From: Mugil cephalus
Taxonomy: Eukaryota; Chordata; Actinopteri; Mugiliformes; Mugilidae
NCBI RefSeq assembly: GCF_022458985.1
Contig: NC_061771.1
Coordinates: forward strand, 25,102,001-25,166,000
Reading direction: 5' to 3'
DNA length: 64,000 nucleotides
The position numbers and the translations under genes were made by a program. How positions within the stretch are numbered: position 1 is the stretch's first letter; each line of letters starts with the position of its first letter. The notes below the pieces were generated by a model that searched no databases, was not told where the DNA came from, and worked only from the letters and a program-made list of their open reading frames with translations. Positions 1 to 24,954 of this stretch are shown piece by piece.

Positions 1-480
1 TATTTCCCCAAGTTTAGCTTTTTATGAATGAGAAAAAAAAAAACAAAAAAAAAAACGTTGCACTCAGACTACCATTATTACGGTAGCTGGTTGAACTGCT
101 ATTGACATTAGAGACATAGGTTTAAATTAAAATAAATCAATGTGTCATTGTCCCTGTTTCTTCCTTTTTTTTTTTTTTTTTTTTTTTTTAAATCTCTGAT
201 GTCCCTGGATTTCCACATCAGCAGGCGGTGCTAACACAGGGCTAACAACAACAACAAACCTGTTTTAATACTTGTGTGGGATTATTCCATCACCACAGTA
301 AAATACTCCACCCTTAGTCAATCTACTGCATTAATTCCTCTCTCAACCAGTAGAAAATGTTGTGAACACGTGATTATACATTGGGAAAAACAAACAAACA
401 AACAAACAAACAAAAAAGATGTGATACCGAAAAATACCGGTATATACATTGTTGGTACTAAATACTACCCAGCTCTAAAA
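1..480. mobile_element. Relic of a DNA transposon family with CAGGGCTGGG-type ends (partial copy)
   Basis: It shares blocks with copies at 15,886-16,442, 21,598-22,210 and 24,955-25,620: a ATTATTACGGTAGC block near 75, a start related to TAGCTTTTTATGAATGAG, and an end block with TACCGGTATATACATT followed by ACTACCCAGCTC. The left end is outside the window. Non-coding. Confidence 0.6.
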
Positions 481-540
481 CACCTAAAAGTTTCAGTCGC
501 CATTAGCTGCGTTAACATTACATATACAGGTGAAGGTGTT

Positions 541-860
541 TCACGAATGAAAGTCTCGTTCCCTATGACTCTTAAATTCTCTTCACACGAGACTTCACTC
601 TGAGGAAGTTGGACTTCAAATGAACTGGTCACATGACCCTCGTGTCATCTCCTGTAACGCTGGTGACAGGGAAATGCGGAAAAAGTGTTTCCGTTGCACT
701 TTGCCGATTAACTCATACGAGTGTACCATTGTTTTAGCTTTAGATACATGAGGCGTTTTTTTAAAAGTGGGTCTTTCAGTTACCATTTTTTTATTGCGAT
801 ATTTGGGATTCGCGTATTTCCAGGGGGAATGGAAACACAGCTACTGTTAAACAGTGAAGC
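541..860. repeat. Repeat unit shared with 5,995-6,330
   Basis: Both copies contain the blocks GAGACTTCACT, GAACTGGTCACATGACC, TTTTAGCTTTAG and, further on, TTATTGCGAT followed by GGGAATGG, in the same order and spacing. This looks like a short non-autonomous element of unknown class; the frames within it are not coding. Confidence 0.6.
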
Positions 861-1000
861 AGGAAGTGGAAACAAAAAAAGTCCTCGACTGGTAAAAAAA
901 AAAAAAATAATAATACAGCGCCGACTAGTGTTTGGGTGGTGTTATTAGAGAGCGCACAAGTATAAAAGGCTCGCACCGCGTAGGCTAGTATGGCCTCAAT

Positions 1001-1300
1001 CAGGGGTGTCAAACATACGGCCCAGGGGCCAAAACCGGCCCGCCAGAGGGTCCAATCTGGCCCGTGCGATGAATTTGCAAAAATTACACTGAAAATATTA
1101 GCTGAAACTTTTTGATAAAATAAGAAATTGCACTTGCACTTCTTAAGAAATTCACGGTTGTTCATAACATGTAGCTGTACTTTTCTGCACTAAAACAACA
1201 GGAAACATTTGTAGTTGTCATACATTTAGGAGTTAATAAGCTGTTGTGTTACTGGTCCGGCCCTCTTGTGATCAAATTGGGCTGGATTTGGCCCCTGGAC
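1001..1300. mobile_element. hAT-like MITE relic (CAGGGGTGTCAAACATACGGCCC end)
   Basis: It begins with the end sequence given in the call, a motif typical of short hAT-derived repeats, and its interior contains the complementary GGATTTGGCCCCTGG. A related copy with both ends lies at 53,189-53,486. The right terminal repeat is missing here. Confidence 0.6.
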
Positions 1301-1523
1301 TAAATGAAACTACTTAGACGCCACATCTGGTCACAGTTCACACCACGTGTATTTAAAGATACTCACACGTCAGCCGAGATGACGTAAATAAAAACCCAAC
1401 GCAGCCATAAGGTCAGTCCTGTTTGTTACAAACCTTTTATTAAGATATTCAGATTTTTTTTCCTCATTTTTAATCATCAGTCTGGTTTCTTTTTCTCTTT
1501 ACAGTAGTTAATGTGCAATTATC

Positions 1524-1529
1524 TTTATT
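1524..1529 (-). promoter_or_regulatory. Candidate distal polyadenylation signal on the minus strand
   Basis: AATAAA on the minus strand, followed on that strand by a second copy at 1441-1436 and a T/G-rich stretch. No coding exon separates these from the nacc1 stop 11.2 kb away. If used, they would end an unusually long nacc1 3' UTR. They could also be chance hexamers. Confidence 0.35.
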
Positions 1530-2550
1530 ACTGGGTCACAGTTAGGAATTCACAAAGTTATTGGCACTTGGAACACATGAGGGAAACACTGGCATGTACA
1601 CGGGGCGGGATGGGGGGGGGGTTCAGTTTGATGGAGGGGGCAGGGCCGGGGTAAAAGGGCTGAAGGGTGTGTGTGTGTGTGTGTGTGTGTTTTCGTGTTC
1701 GTGTGTGTGTATGTATGTAGTGGGGCGACATCAGTAGATGCTACTGCATTGTTTTAGTTTTTTTTTTTTCAGTTTTTTTTTTTCATCTTTACTTCCAAAA
1801 AAGCTGTTGTTGTTGTTTCACTTTTTCCATTTTTCTGGGTTATGAAGAATAATAAAGAATAATACCTCATGCTGCGAGTGCACATCTAACAATCAAACTC
1901 TGATAGTGCTTCTATGTCATAATGTACAGTTTATATATTTATATATTTATAGTGGAAAAAAAAAAGAGAGAGGAAAGAAAAGAAGAAGAAAAAGTTCAGC
2001 GGACTATTTTCACCCAACGACACCAGAGACAAGGAATTAAAAAATAGTCATTCACGGTTGCCATGATTAGATGTAAAAGCCCTGCACCCCCCTCGCCCTC
2101 CCCACCCCCCCCTCCCCTTCCCCTGGTTGTGTGTTGTGATGCTGAGGTAAGACTGTGTCGACATGGACTCTCGGCTTAAACTGTAAAAACCCTGCACTGT
2201 ACGCGTTCAGATGGCCGAGAGCGCTCTGCTGAGGCTCCCAGGTTTTTTTTTTTGTTCCTGAAAAGCAAAAACAACAAAATAAAACGAGAAAAAAAAAAAA
2301 AAAAAAAAAGAACGTCATGTACCTGCTTTGTAACGGCAGCCACAGCAGTTCAGAAGCTGCTCGCAGCGCTGAGATATCTGTGGGGATTAAGGTCTGCCAT
2401 GGCTGAGAGCTCCCGAGGTAAACTGGTACGTATTGTTAAAACTGCATCGGTGACGCCCGGAGACGAACGCACGCGTCCTGCGACGGGCGTGGGTGCGAGC
2501 TCCTGCGTCTCAGAGGTTTGACCGTTTTGTATTCATGTATACATATTCAG

Positions 2551-2582
<32 letters not shown>

Positions 2583-3915
2583 GAAAGAGAGATATATAGA
2601 GATATATGAGAGCCTGTGTGTTGTCTCTGGTGTGTGGGGATTTGGGGGAAAGAGCGTAGTAGATGTATCCAGATAGAAGACTAAAAGACCAGGCAGGAAA
2701 AGAGACTCGGAGAGTTTGAGGGGCACATGGAGGTGGTGGGGGTGTTTGGGGTGGGTGGGGGTTAGGCTGCAAGATGAGGATGAGGAGGGAGAGGTGGAGG
2801 AAGAGGGATGAAGTGGGAGACATACACCGAGAGGCATCACCTCAGGGTTACAATCTTGATTGAAAAAACAAACAAAAAAAAAGGAATAAAGTCTCTGCGT
2901 CCTCGTCCCACTCTCCTCCGTTCTCAAGTTTCGCCAGTTCTTACACACACACAGTGACATTCCTCTGGATTTTCGTCAGGGTCCCTACGCAGGAAACGAC
3001 ATCCTAAACGTTTCGAAAAGTCGACTCCCCGTCCCCCTCGGGCCGCATTCTGGTTTCGGGGCCTTCGTCTGCAATTCGGATAAAAGTTTAGCCCCGTTAG
3101 CATCTTTTTTTAGCGCGATGCTGAAAAAGGAGTTCGTTAAGAACTTGTAGTGTTGCCCAAAAACCAGAATGACTGCAGCCTGGAACGGGAAGAGGAGGAA
3201 CAGAGGGGGGGAGAGAGGGGGAGGGGCGTGTATTGCTTCGTTTCAGTCCATCAGGGAGGATTTTTTTTTCCCTTCACGTTTTCACTGGACCCGTGAAATC
3301 GTCCAGAAAAGGTCAATATGACCGGATCATACGTGATTCCAATGTGTTAAATGTCAAACTCCGCCAGCGTCGTCATGTGGACGGAGGCTGGAGCTGAAAG
3401 GACGTCAGAGTCGATGCTGTAGAGACCCCCACAACCCAACCCAACTGGCATGCCACCCTCCACCCTCTAGGTTGATGGGTACACCCCCAGTTTTTTTTTG
3501 TTTGTTTCGTTTTTTTTTTTTTACAGTAAACAACAAAATGTCATAGAGACAAAACAAAACAAAAAAAACGTACAAAATAAAAGCAAAAAGGGTAATAGAG
3601 TACAAAAAGATAAAAACAACAAAAATAAGGAACTCACCAAAAAAATAAAAAACCCTCACATTACATCTACAAAGCCCACCCCCACCCTCCAAAATCAACA
3701 TGTGTCCCATTTGTGACGCCGGGCCACAGGCAGGAAGTGACACGGGGAGTGAGCTCGGGAAGGTGCAGAGGGCTTTGGCTCTCTGGGACAATTGAGCGTC
3801 GCCCAAAGGTGCTTTTTTTTTTTTTTTTATTATTTGACTTTTTTCTTTTTAAGACTCTCTCCGTGTCACTTTGCTGTGGCCCCGCGGCCCGAGACGGAGA
3901 TCAGGAGCCAACGAC

Positions 3916-3950
3916 GGGACAGGACAGGACAGGACAGGACAGGACAGGAC
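3916..3950. repeat. Pentanucleotide tandem repeat (GGACA, seven units)
   Basis: Seven perfect five-base units in a row; a simple repeat within the region downstream of nacc1. Confidence 0.9.
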
Positions 3951-5829
3951 GTGCTCCTGGATGGACTGCAGCTCTCTTTTCTTTTTGGACGTAACGTCAG
4001 CGACTTTCAATCTCGCTGACCGCCTCGTTTGGCTTCGTTTTGGCCGGTTTCGTGTTTGTAAATGGGCAGCAGGGACCTCCGGCGGGCTGCTGTTAAGGTG
4101 CTCGGATGAATACAGTGATCGAGACTTTGATTACAATCATAGCTTCTGGAGGATCACTGCTTCTTGGGTTTCCGCCGCCTGGTGGTAGTGGCAGGTACTG
4201 CAGCAGCAGTAGAAGAGCCCCCCCCTCACTCCTCTGAGCTGCAGTAGCTGGATTCATTCACCAGGCGACCGCGTCTTTAGAGAAACAACATTCAAGGAGC
4301 AGTAGCTTATTCTTTGCGTAAAAAGCTGGTCCGAGAACCAGGTCAAGTAAACTTAACTTTGGGTCGATTTTGTTTTAATTTAGGTTCACACAAGCTTGGC
4401 TTGGAGGTGTGTTTGAATTGTCAAAGGACAACGGAGATGAGGATTGTTTTTGAAACAGACATTCAGACTTTTAGCCTTAAATGAAGTGAGCCGTCTGGCA
4501 GCATTTCCTTTGCCCCTGTTGTCCGTCCATTCTTCGGTCGACCCCCGATCCTGTCCCGGCAACAGCTGCAGTACAGTAAAAACCAAACCTCGGGTCCAGC
4601 GTTAAACCCCTCCCCCTCCCCCTCCCGCCCAACAGCACCTCAGTCATAAAACATTGCGATGCAAAAATATGTGGTTCTCTTTCTCTAAACTATTTTACAG
4701 CTAAACCATGTCTCCAACGTCCTCTTTTTTTCTTCTTTTACACAACTTGGCAACTCTACGTACAGGTGTTAATGTTGTATTATTAGTAGCATCTCCTTTA
4801 AAATAACTTTCAACAACTACAGTATACTAGCTCAAACGTAGAAAAAAAAAACAGGATAAACATAAAAGTGTAAAACCAAACGACTGAATATAAACAAAAA
4901 TAACGACGTTTGCTCTGGCCCCAACTCAACCCTTCAGTCGGAAACCTGTGGTCAGACGTACAGACCTACAGAGAGACTAAAAGCTACCACCTGTCAGGAC
5001 TTTTCAAAAGGGTCAAAAGAAAAGTGGAGGTGGAGTTCACGTCACTCATAAGAGCTTCAACGTTCAGCTTCACGCAGTCTTTCCTCCGTGTAGGTCAGAG
5101 GAGTGTTCTCAACTTCTTTAAAAAATAATAATAATAATAAAAAAAAAATCTTCAGCTACTTCCTCCGAATGTTTCCTCCAAATCAAAGAGGAAATAAAAC
5201 CGACAGATGTGGATGAAAGTATCGCTTTTGCTGTGCTTGTTGGAAGTAATTATCTTAAAAACCCTCAAACCGCGGTTGAAGCCTGATCAACCGAGGCTCC
5301 GGGTGATCAGGTTGGAACACACCAGACACTCGGAGACACTCTGACATCCTCTCATTCATAAAAATGACTTTCCAGACGAACATCTGGCCACTGCCTCCCG
5401 ACCCCGGGCTTCCCCTGTAAACGTCTACGATATAAATTTACCTCTGCTACATTAAATCTCTCACGTTATTGCTTCTTTTCTCTTTGTCTCTCTTGATATT
5501 CTGGATCATTTAACCGGGGGCGGTGGGAGTTTCTCCGTTGGGAATTCATGCCCCGTGATGAGATATGTTGAGTAAGAGGGGAGGGGGCTTCATGAGAGGG
5601 TGAGGACAGGGGAGCAACAGCAACGTAGTTAAACGTGTCACTGAGTTGATTTTGATTACAGCAACACGACTGATTAAGGCATTGTAGGAATATCCAATTG
5701 CACATAGTGGAATTTTTTCCCCCCCACGACCAGAGTCGGATACGTTCACTCAGCAAACGTTTTAGTTAATTTCTCCTCTTTTCCTCTGGAGACGTTGTCC
5801 TGAAGTCCCAACGCTTTTCAATTCAGAAT

Positions 5830-6566
5830 CACATCAGCCACAACATTAAAACCGCTTACAGGAGAAGGGAATAACTTTTAAACTGTCTCGTGTGGATGTT
5901 ACTTAGACATGTAGCACCCACCTAGTCCCAGACCAGACCAGACCCCTCCCCACCCCATAGGAATGACACTATTTGATGGTAGCAGGATGCAGCCTGACAC
6001 ATCTTTTCGCTAAATAATAAAACTGATATTTCTGAAATTTTGAAATTAAGGTTTTCGCTAATTCGCTGCGACTCTTGTAAAGTCTCGCGACGTCCCGCAA
6101 TTCTCTTAAATTCTCATCACGTGAGACTTCACTTTGAGGAAGATGGGCTTCAGATGAACTGGTCACATGACCCCTCTGCGTCACCTGTGATGCCTTTTAT
6201 ATCGATACGTCTGAAAAACCACCTCGTGAGAGTGGAAAAGAGTTTTAGCTTTAGGTGTTTGAGAGGTTCCCGTTACCTGCTTGTTATTGCGATTTTTAGA
6301 TTTTTCGCACTTCTAGAGGGAATGGGGACGCAGCAACACACAAAACAGTTTAGCAAACAAAAAAAAAACAAAAAATTGAGGGGGAACACAAGGTGTTGAC
6401 CCGGCCTCCAAATTTACTAGATCCTTAAGTATCTGTGGGATGATCTAGAGGGGATCCTCCCCTCAGCCCATCAACATTCAGACCCATGTCCATTCTCTGA
6501 TGAGTCACATCTGTTTTGGAGACAACACTAGGCAGGTAGTCATAGTGTTATGCCTGATTGATGTAC
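5830..6566. mobile_element. Tc1-like relic interrupted by another repeat
   Basis: The left part (5,830-5,990) has CAGCCACAACATTAAAACC and GTGGATGTTACTTAGACATG. The right part (6,390-6,566) has GGTGTTGACC, CATTCTCTGATGAGTCACA and the terminal GTTATGCCTGATTGATGTAC. Between them sits the 5,995-6,330 repeat, so one element inserted into another. Confidence 0.65.
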
Positions 6567-7899
6567 GCAACAATCCATTTCTGAACCACAGAAAAGCAGG
6601 AATGTAAAAACCCCACGGTTAAAAATCTAGATCCGACTGTTGAACGCGAAGCTTGTGATGGACTCGTTAAGACTCTTTTCTACCAGACGTGACGTACAGT
6701 ACGTCTCTCACTGTTCAGCAGCAACACACGCCGGCGACAAGGAACCAACCAAATCACCACACGCCAACACGCGGGACAGCCCAATGTATTACAGGTCATG
6801 AAGGCGGATTCTCTTTCCACTGTTTAGTGCAAATTTCAGCTTTGTGGTAAAAAAAAAAAAAAGATTCAAGCTCATTTTCTTTTGTTTCCACACAAATCTC
6901 AGGTCAAGTTTTTTTCTCTCTCTGGGTCTGGACTCCACCAGCGTCCACCGGTCAGTCGGTCGGTCGCTGGTCTGGGTGGTGGTTTATTAATTTCGGCCCA
7001 TAACCCCACCCCTCAACAACAACAACAAAAAAAACAAAAGCCTCGATACATCAACAAACAAGCACCAAGGAGGTATTCATCTTGGTGGCACAGGGCCAGA
7101 GATGGAGAGACATCCAAACCCCCTCCACCCCCTCCTCCTTCTCCTCCTCTCTTGTCATTAGCCTTCTCTCTCTCTCCTCTCACTCTTTGTCTGGATTGAG
7201 GCTTTCGCTCATGTGACGGCAGAGTGCCGCAATGCCTCGTCTGTCCTGGGAGATTCTTAACAAACACCCCCCTCCCTCTCCTCCCTCTCCTCCCTCTCCT
7301 CCTCCTCTTCCGCTTACTGCACAAGTCTGAAAGGATTATAATAATAATAAATTATTTTTCTTTTTTAAACCCCGCTGGTCACTAGGTTCATCAGTCTGGT
7401 TGATATTCACCTCATGATTGGCTGCGTCTCTCCTGTGGACATAGTGATTGGTCGGTTAGGGCAGCCGGGGGGGGAGGGCGGGTAGGGGGGATTTAGGGAC
7501 AGGGAGAGACACCTTCCTCATCAATAGTCTGATTATTGAAGCACACACACACTCACACACACACAAAAAATCATACATCTGGGCTGCAGGCGAAGCACCG
7601 GCAAAACCCACGCCCAGTTTTTTTGTTGTTTTTTTTTTTAAACCGTATTTGCATTTGAATAGTTCACATGTATGCACATGCATGCAGCAACATATTTGGC
7701 AGCCCCATCTGTTCATCGTGTTGTTTTTGTTGTTGTAGTAGACGGTTCACACACACACACATATACCACACACACACAGATATACAGTTTGGGAGAGATT
7801 TGCATTCTGAAGAAAATGGAGTCGAGACAGAAACGAAGCAGCCGTGGATGGAAAATGATGGTAATGAAGCAACAAGGGAGCGACGCTATTTAGCTCCTT

Positions 7900-7901
<2 letters not shown>

Positions 7902-7951
<50 letters not shown>
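7902..7951. repeat. TG dinucleotide microsatellite in an AC/TG-rich block
   Basis: About 25 TG units. AC runs at 7,742-7,785, 8,275-8,320, 8,485-8,520, 8,630-8,650 and 8,672-8,707 lie close by. Frames here read as Thr-His or Cys-Val runs and are not genes. Confidence 0.9.
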
Positions 7952-7953
<2 letters not shown>

Positions 7954-8670
7954 ATAGAAATGTGTACATAAAGAGGAGGCAAGACAGAGACAGATGTAAA
8001 CAAAGAAAGTGGAAACACAGGAGGATGGAGGAGAAAGAACAAGGAAGATGGACGGGAGGGGGGATAAAGTGTCACAGGCTGCAGGACTGTCCCGTGCAGG
8101 AGTACAGGATGTCTGTGGGGGGGGGGGGCAAGGTGGGGGGTGGGCATTAGCTTGTCCTTAAAGCGTGCAGGATGCAAATACGTGCGACCGCGCAGATGTG
8201 CATGTGTGCGTACAGAAAGATGTGCGACTCTCCGAGGCAGACAAAAACAAACAGCCACTCATCTCAACCTCTGTGCACACACACCACCCACTCGCACACA
8301 CTTACACACACACACACACAGACCTTGCAGAGCCGAGCACCCAAACCACCCACACACAGTGACAGGCATGCGCAGTCGCCCGCACAAAGCCAGACACACA
8401 CACGTATGCAGCACATAGATCCAGACGCAGACCCAGGCTGGCACAGGCATGCGCACACTACGCCACGCCACAGCACACTACACACACACACTCTCTCACA
8501 CACACACACACACACACACTGTACCGCTGTCAAAAGCTCTTTCTAGTGAGGAGGCAGACATTAACATGCCATAAATGGAGATGGAGGGAAGCGAGAGCAG
8601 AGAAGAAAAACTGCATACATACATTAATATGCACACACACACACACATTGAAAACACACCAAAATCCATC

Positions 8671-8709
<39 letters not shown>

Positions 8710-9795
8710 GCCTTTAAAAGCAGGCTCCTGAACACACCCTGCAACAAACCACCACACACACACACACATATACGTACACACCGGTATGCATGCATGCATT
8801 CACACCGAATCACCCAAGCGTCCCCCCCTCCTTGCCTCCCTCCCCCTCCCTCCTTCCTCATTCGACCCTCCTCTCTAGAGAGTCCTACACTGTCCTCTTC
8901 GTCCCTCGCCATCTCTCTCAGACTTTTCTACTTCCTTCCTCGTTTAAGGCTTTTACATAAAGAGCTGGAATTAAAACAAAATGTGCAAATGTGTCTCCTG
9001 TTTCTCCACCTCTCCCTTGCCTCCCCCCCGTCCCCCCCCCCTCCAGCGTCACCCCTCCCCAATCCCTCTCTATTTGTTCGCATCCTCAGGTATTGTACTT
9101 GGTTAGGTCTCCATAGATCGTACCATGTGCTTCGAATTAGCCCACCTGCCCTCTTCCTCCTTATTGGCCTTTAGGTGCTCGTCTCAGGACTATGGGCTCT
9201 TTGACTAATAGCCTTTTTTTTACAAAAAAAAATGATAATAATAAAAAATTGATACACATGCAAATATATAAAAAACAAATCAGTCAAGTAAACATCTTTC
9301 CTCAAAAGCCAGGTAGTTTACAAAAAAGAAAAAGCGGACAATTTTTTATAACACTGCTCTAGAAAACGTTTTTTTGGTTCTTTTCTGGGCTTTCTTTGTC
9401 TCGCATTTTGCACAGCGACGCTTCTGTCTCTCACTTAAGAGCCGCTCTAACGGGCGACTCTTAAGCGCGTGTGTCTGTGTGTGTATATGCGGACGTCTAA
9501 ACATCATTATGAACCTGTGACTGTGACATTAAACAGCCTTTAAACGGCTTTCCTCCACTTGCCCACGGAGCTGGCAATAAGGTGCTTGAGGTTTCTTCTA
9601 TTCAGAAAGTCACAGACCAAGTAGTCGTTTAAGTTTTTAGAAATGAATAAATAACAATAATAATAAAAAATTATAATACGTTCTTCATCATTTGGGCCAT
9701 GATTTTTTTTGTAGTGGTGATTTACAGTAATGGTTTGCCTATACTGGCAGATATGCAAATCTTTTAAATGTCACAATTAAGGCGTTACCTTGTCC

Positions 9796-9801
9796 TTTAT
9801 T
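9796..9801 (-). promoter_or_regulatory. nacc1: Candidate proximal nacc1 polyadenylation signal
   Basis: AATAAA on the minus strand about 2.96 kb downstream of the nacc1 stop, a UTR length similar to the mammalian gene. It is a hexamer match only; there is no experimental support. Confidence 0.3.
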
Positions 9802-10044
9802 TTTAACTATTATGGCACGTTAGACACCAAAGGCATATTGCTGTCCTCTACAGACCACTCATCATTTCTAGTTTTATAGTATTAATTTTACCATTTAAAA
9901 AAAAAAACGTACTTAATGTGAATATTGAGGATTTAACCAAATCCACCAGGTATAATCCTTTAAAGAGACTTTTAACGGGGCAGACAACTTGACACGGACT
10001 TCTCTAAAAGACCGAGCGCACAAACTTTCATTAGTGGTCTGGAT

Positions 10045-10440
10045 GTAAACGATACAAATCGATACGATCGATTGACATATCGGCCGGCCGATATATCGGG
10101 CCGATATCTGCACTTTTTACTGGTACAAGCCGATATGCGGGTGAGTTCGCCGATATATACATAGATATTTTTTTAACCCGGCATCCACAGGCAAGTCTGT
10201 GCTGCTGGAGACGCTGTGGACCGTGCAGTCCATACATTGCCCCTCCCCCACTAGTAGAGCGTGCACAGCTAGAAACTGGAAAATGTTTAGTCTATGCTCT
10301 ACACAAGAGCATTCAACAAATGTTTAGTTTTTTGGTTAAATTGAGACTTGTAACATTTTTCATGATTGTGTCACTTTTATCATTAAAATGGAAAAAAAAA
10401 CTGTATCGGCTCCAAATATCGGCTCAGAAAAATCAGCAGC
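10045..10440. mobile_element. Palindromic MITE-like repeat (ATCGGCCGATAT core)
   Basis: It contains several overlapping palindromes built from ATCGG/CCGAT (10,075-10,160) and a matching ATCGGCTCAGAAAAATCAGC block at about 10,418-10,437. This pattern is typical of short hAT-type repeats in vertebrates. Boundaries are approximate. Confidence 0.45.
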
Positions 10441-12753
10441 ACGTCTTGGCCATATTACATAAAAACTGAATTTGAAGTTAGATGGAGAAACTCTCCTTTG
10501 ATTTTAAAAAGGACTTGAATATTCATAATGTTTAATCCAAAGCTAACCTGAAGAAGCCTTCTACAGGTTTTTATACCTCCCGAGTGACTGCAGCCGTCTC
10601 CTGGATTTTCAAGGGCAGTTTTTGTTTTCCCAAAAGAAAGAAAAACTTTTCTTTCTTTTTTTTTTTTCTTATTTCTGAAAGCTACCGTGCAGCCGGATCA
10701 AAATACGATTGGAATGACTTTCAGGGTTGTTTCTATGCCAACGTGCCGATTATTTAGCAGCTTTCTTTTGTTAATGACTCGAACCGGAACAAAAGAAACT
10801 TTCGAACCGACACAAAGAACTTTGAGCTGTGAAAGTTTTCAAATGAAATCAACTTAAAAAGAAAAAAAAAAAAAGAGCGAAATGCACTTTATCTGTCGAC
10901 TGCCGGTTCGCTTTGGTGCGATTCCCCTTTAATTCCCCCGCACCGCACCGCTCCGCTGTGTGTGTGTGTGTGCGGCTGTAGCCGATGGAGCCGACAGCGC
11001 CCAAATGCGTAATAGCGCGTATGTGAGGTCACCGCACTGATGGCTGAATGAATCGACCAAGCGTGTGTGAAAACGCGCTGTCTGGTCTGGCCTCCCTCCC
11101 TCTTCCTCCATCTCGATTTCTCTGCCGCAGCAAACACAAACTGCGTGGCAACGCAAACACGCGCGTACACAAGCGCGCGGAGCCTTCGCCAATGTACCGC
11201 TGCCTGAATTAACACCTCTGTCCGTGCCAGGCGAGCGCACATCCAGGCAGCGGAGCCCGAAGGAAACCTGTGAATATTCAGATGGAAATCAATTTAAACA
11301 TGAGCTGAAATGAAAAGAACACCACTATTGTGTCCTCGCGCACGCGCACATGCACACACGACTCGTTATTATTAAGCTCACAGGCAGAAACTCGCTTTTA
11401 GGTCCTAACCCTTAAGATTTCTTTCTTTTAAAAAAATAATAAAATAAAAACGGGTGCTTAGCGGAGATATAAATTCAGCTAGTATTGTTCCTCCTTTTTT
11501 TTTTTTAAAAGTTTTTCTTTTTAAATAAAACCGCAACCTCTTCTCTTTTCTTTCCGATACAAAAGCTTAGTTCGATTGTACTCATACCGCAGGAAATAAC
11601 ACAGTGCATTTATCTATCACGCGAAAACTCTTTGACAATCATCAGTAACAAGTTTCTTCTCCCTCGGGAGCCTTGGCAAAAATCACACACAAAGGAAACA
11701 AGTAATAAAAATAAGTAAACTCGTTTTTTTAAGGGTTAAAAAAAAAATAGGGTGGCGTTCAAATTCAAATTTCTCTTTCTTTTCCTCGTCTGTTGACTAA
11801 AGTATCTGGATGCCTGCCATCCAATCGGTCCGTCTACAGACTGGTGCGCATACCTGGGGGGTGGGGTGGGGGTGTTAAGTTAAAGAACAGAGTGGGTGGG
11901 GTCAGACTGAGGTCGAGGAAACCATAAACCATGCCAATATACATATTATTATTCATTTCAACCCCCTGACCTCATCAACGCCATGCTCTCCTCGCGCGCG
12001 GAAGCTTTTCGCCTGGCTATCCAGATCAAATGAAGTAAAACAACAAAATAATTATTAAAAAAAAATAATAATAATAAAAGTGGGGGAGGGAGGGGGCTCG
12101 GTACAATCTCACTCAGCCTCCTGATCTACCGCTGCAGTTCGGATGCTTCGCCACGCGTACATTCAATATCAAAACAACAGTGTTACCGGAGTTTGGGGAA
12201 GGAAATACAACTTTCTTCTCCAAACAGAATTAACCCCCCCACCCCCCAGCTCCCTCTCCCCCCACCCCACCCCACCCTGTTCCCCAGGGAATGTCTATGA
12301 TAGATTATGTTAAAAAAAAAAAGGAGGGGGGGCCTTAGTGACAGTACATACTTTTAAAACACGAAAAATAAAGGTTGAAACAATCAGATCTTTAAAGGTT
12401 GCAGAGGAATGGAAGGATCGTGTGTGGGGGGGGGGCTATTTGTCAGCATCATTCCTCTGCAACCTTTTTTTTTCCTCTTTCTATCTTTCTCCACCAGAAA
12501 AGCAACCCCGAAGTGGAGAAAGATGGAAACGTGGACAAACAAAGGAAGGAAAGTAGAACAAACAGAGGTGTAAGAGAATAAACACATCCCCAAACACGCT
12601 GCGGTGGAGGCAGCGGCGGCGGCGGCAGCTAGGGGGGGGGGGGAGTGAAAACCGTCATCAAGACCGCACTGGCCATCATTCTCTACTCGTCACCCCAGAG
12701 AAATGCCATCCCTCCTTCCATCAATCTGTCCATTCTATCCGTCCGTCCGTTCA

Positions 12754-24541
<11,788 letters not shown>

Positions 24542-24954
24542 TTAGACGAGGACGTGAGACGTAGGCAGGAGGACGGAATGAATGAATTTATCAATTTTAT
24601 TTTGAAAATTTCGAATATGTATAAAAATATGTAACCATTTGTACAGACAAAAGAGCGAAATAATGACTATAAACCAAAAAATAAATAAATAACACAGGTG
24701 AAAAAGGAGTAGGAAGAAGTGAACACTTACATATATATAATATAATTATATATTCATGTAGCAGGTATAACATATGCTAAGCAATTACAATGTAACACTA
24801 TTTTATTTATATCCCTCACCACCCTCCCAGTTAACACACTTCCTCTTGCAAATACTTCTTCAGAATGTTTTTATTACATCGATTTAACATATTTAAGCTT
24901 TGTTTTATCTCCAAACACTTCGACAGAGTCGCCCCAGAGCTCGACACGCACAAC

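Larger units (their letters stand above)
1431..12640. other. 11-kb stretch without coding exons downstream of nacc1
   Basis: No frame here shows a recognisable protein or good exon structure. The content is simple repeats (GT/AC tracts near 1,665, 7,740-7,950 and 8,260-8,780; a TA tract at 2,550-2,581; a five-base tandem at 3,916-3,950; pyrimidine tracts at 7,260-7,310 and 8,820-9,060). There is also a nested transposon relic at 5,830-6,566 and a palindromic MITE-like piece near 10,050-10,440. Between these, 1.4-5.8 kb and 6.6-10 kb have few mobile-element relics compared with the rest of the window, which would fit a long 3' UTR. Confidence 0.5.

Noticed and set aside
2399..2425. GCCATGGCTGAGAGC with a following GAG|GTAAAC donor on the plus strand, like a start exon
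   Set aside because: No promoter, no continuing exon in the window and no recognisable protein; a chance match is more likely.
7890..8912. Several overlapping frames rich in Thr-His or Cys-Val
   Set aside because: They are translations of AC/TG microsatellites and have no domain or conservation signal.
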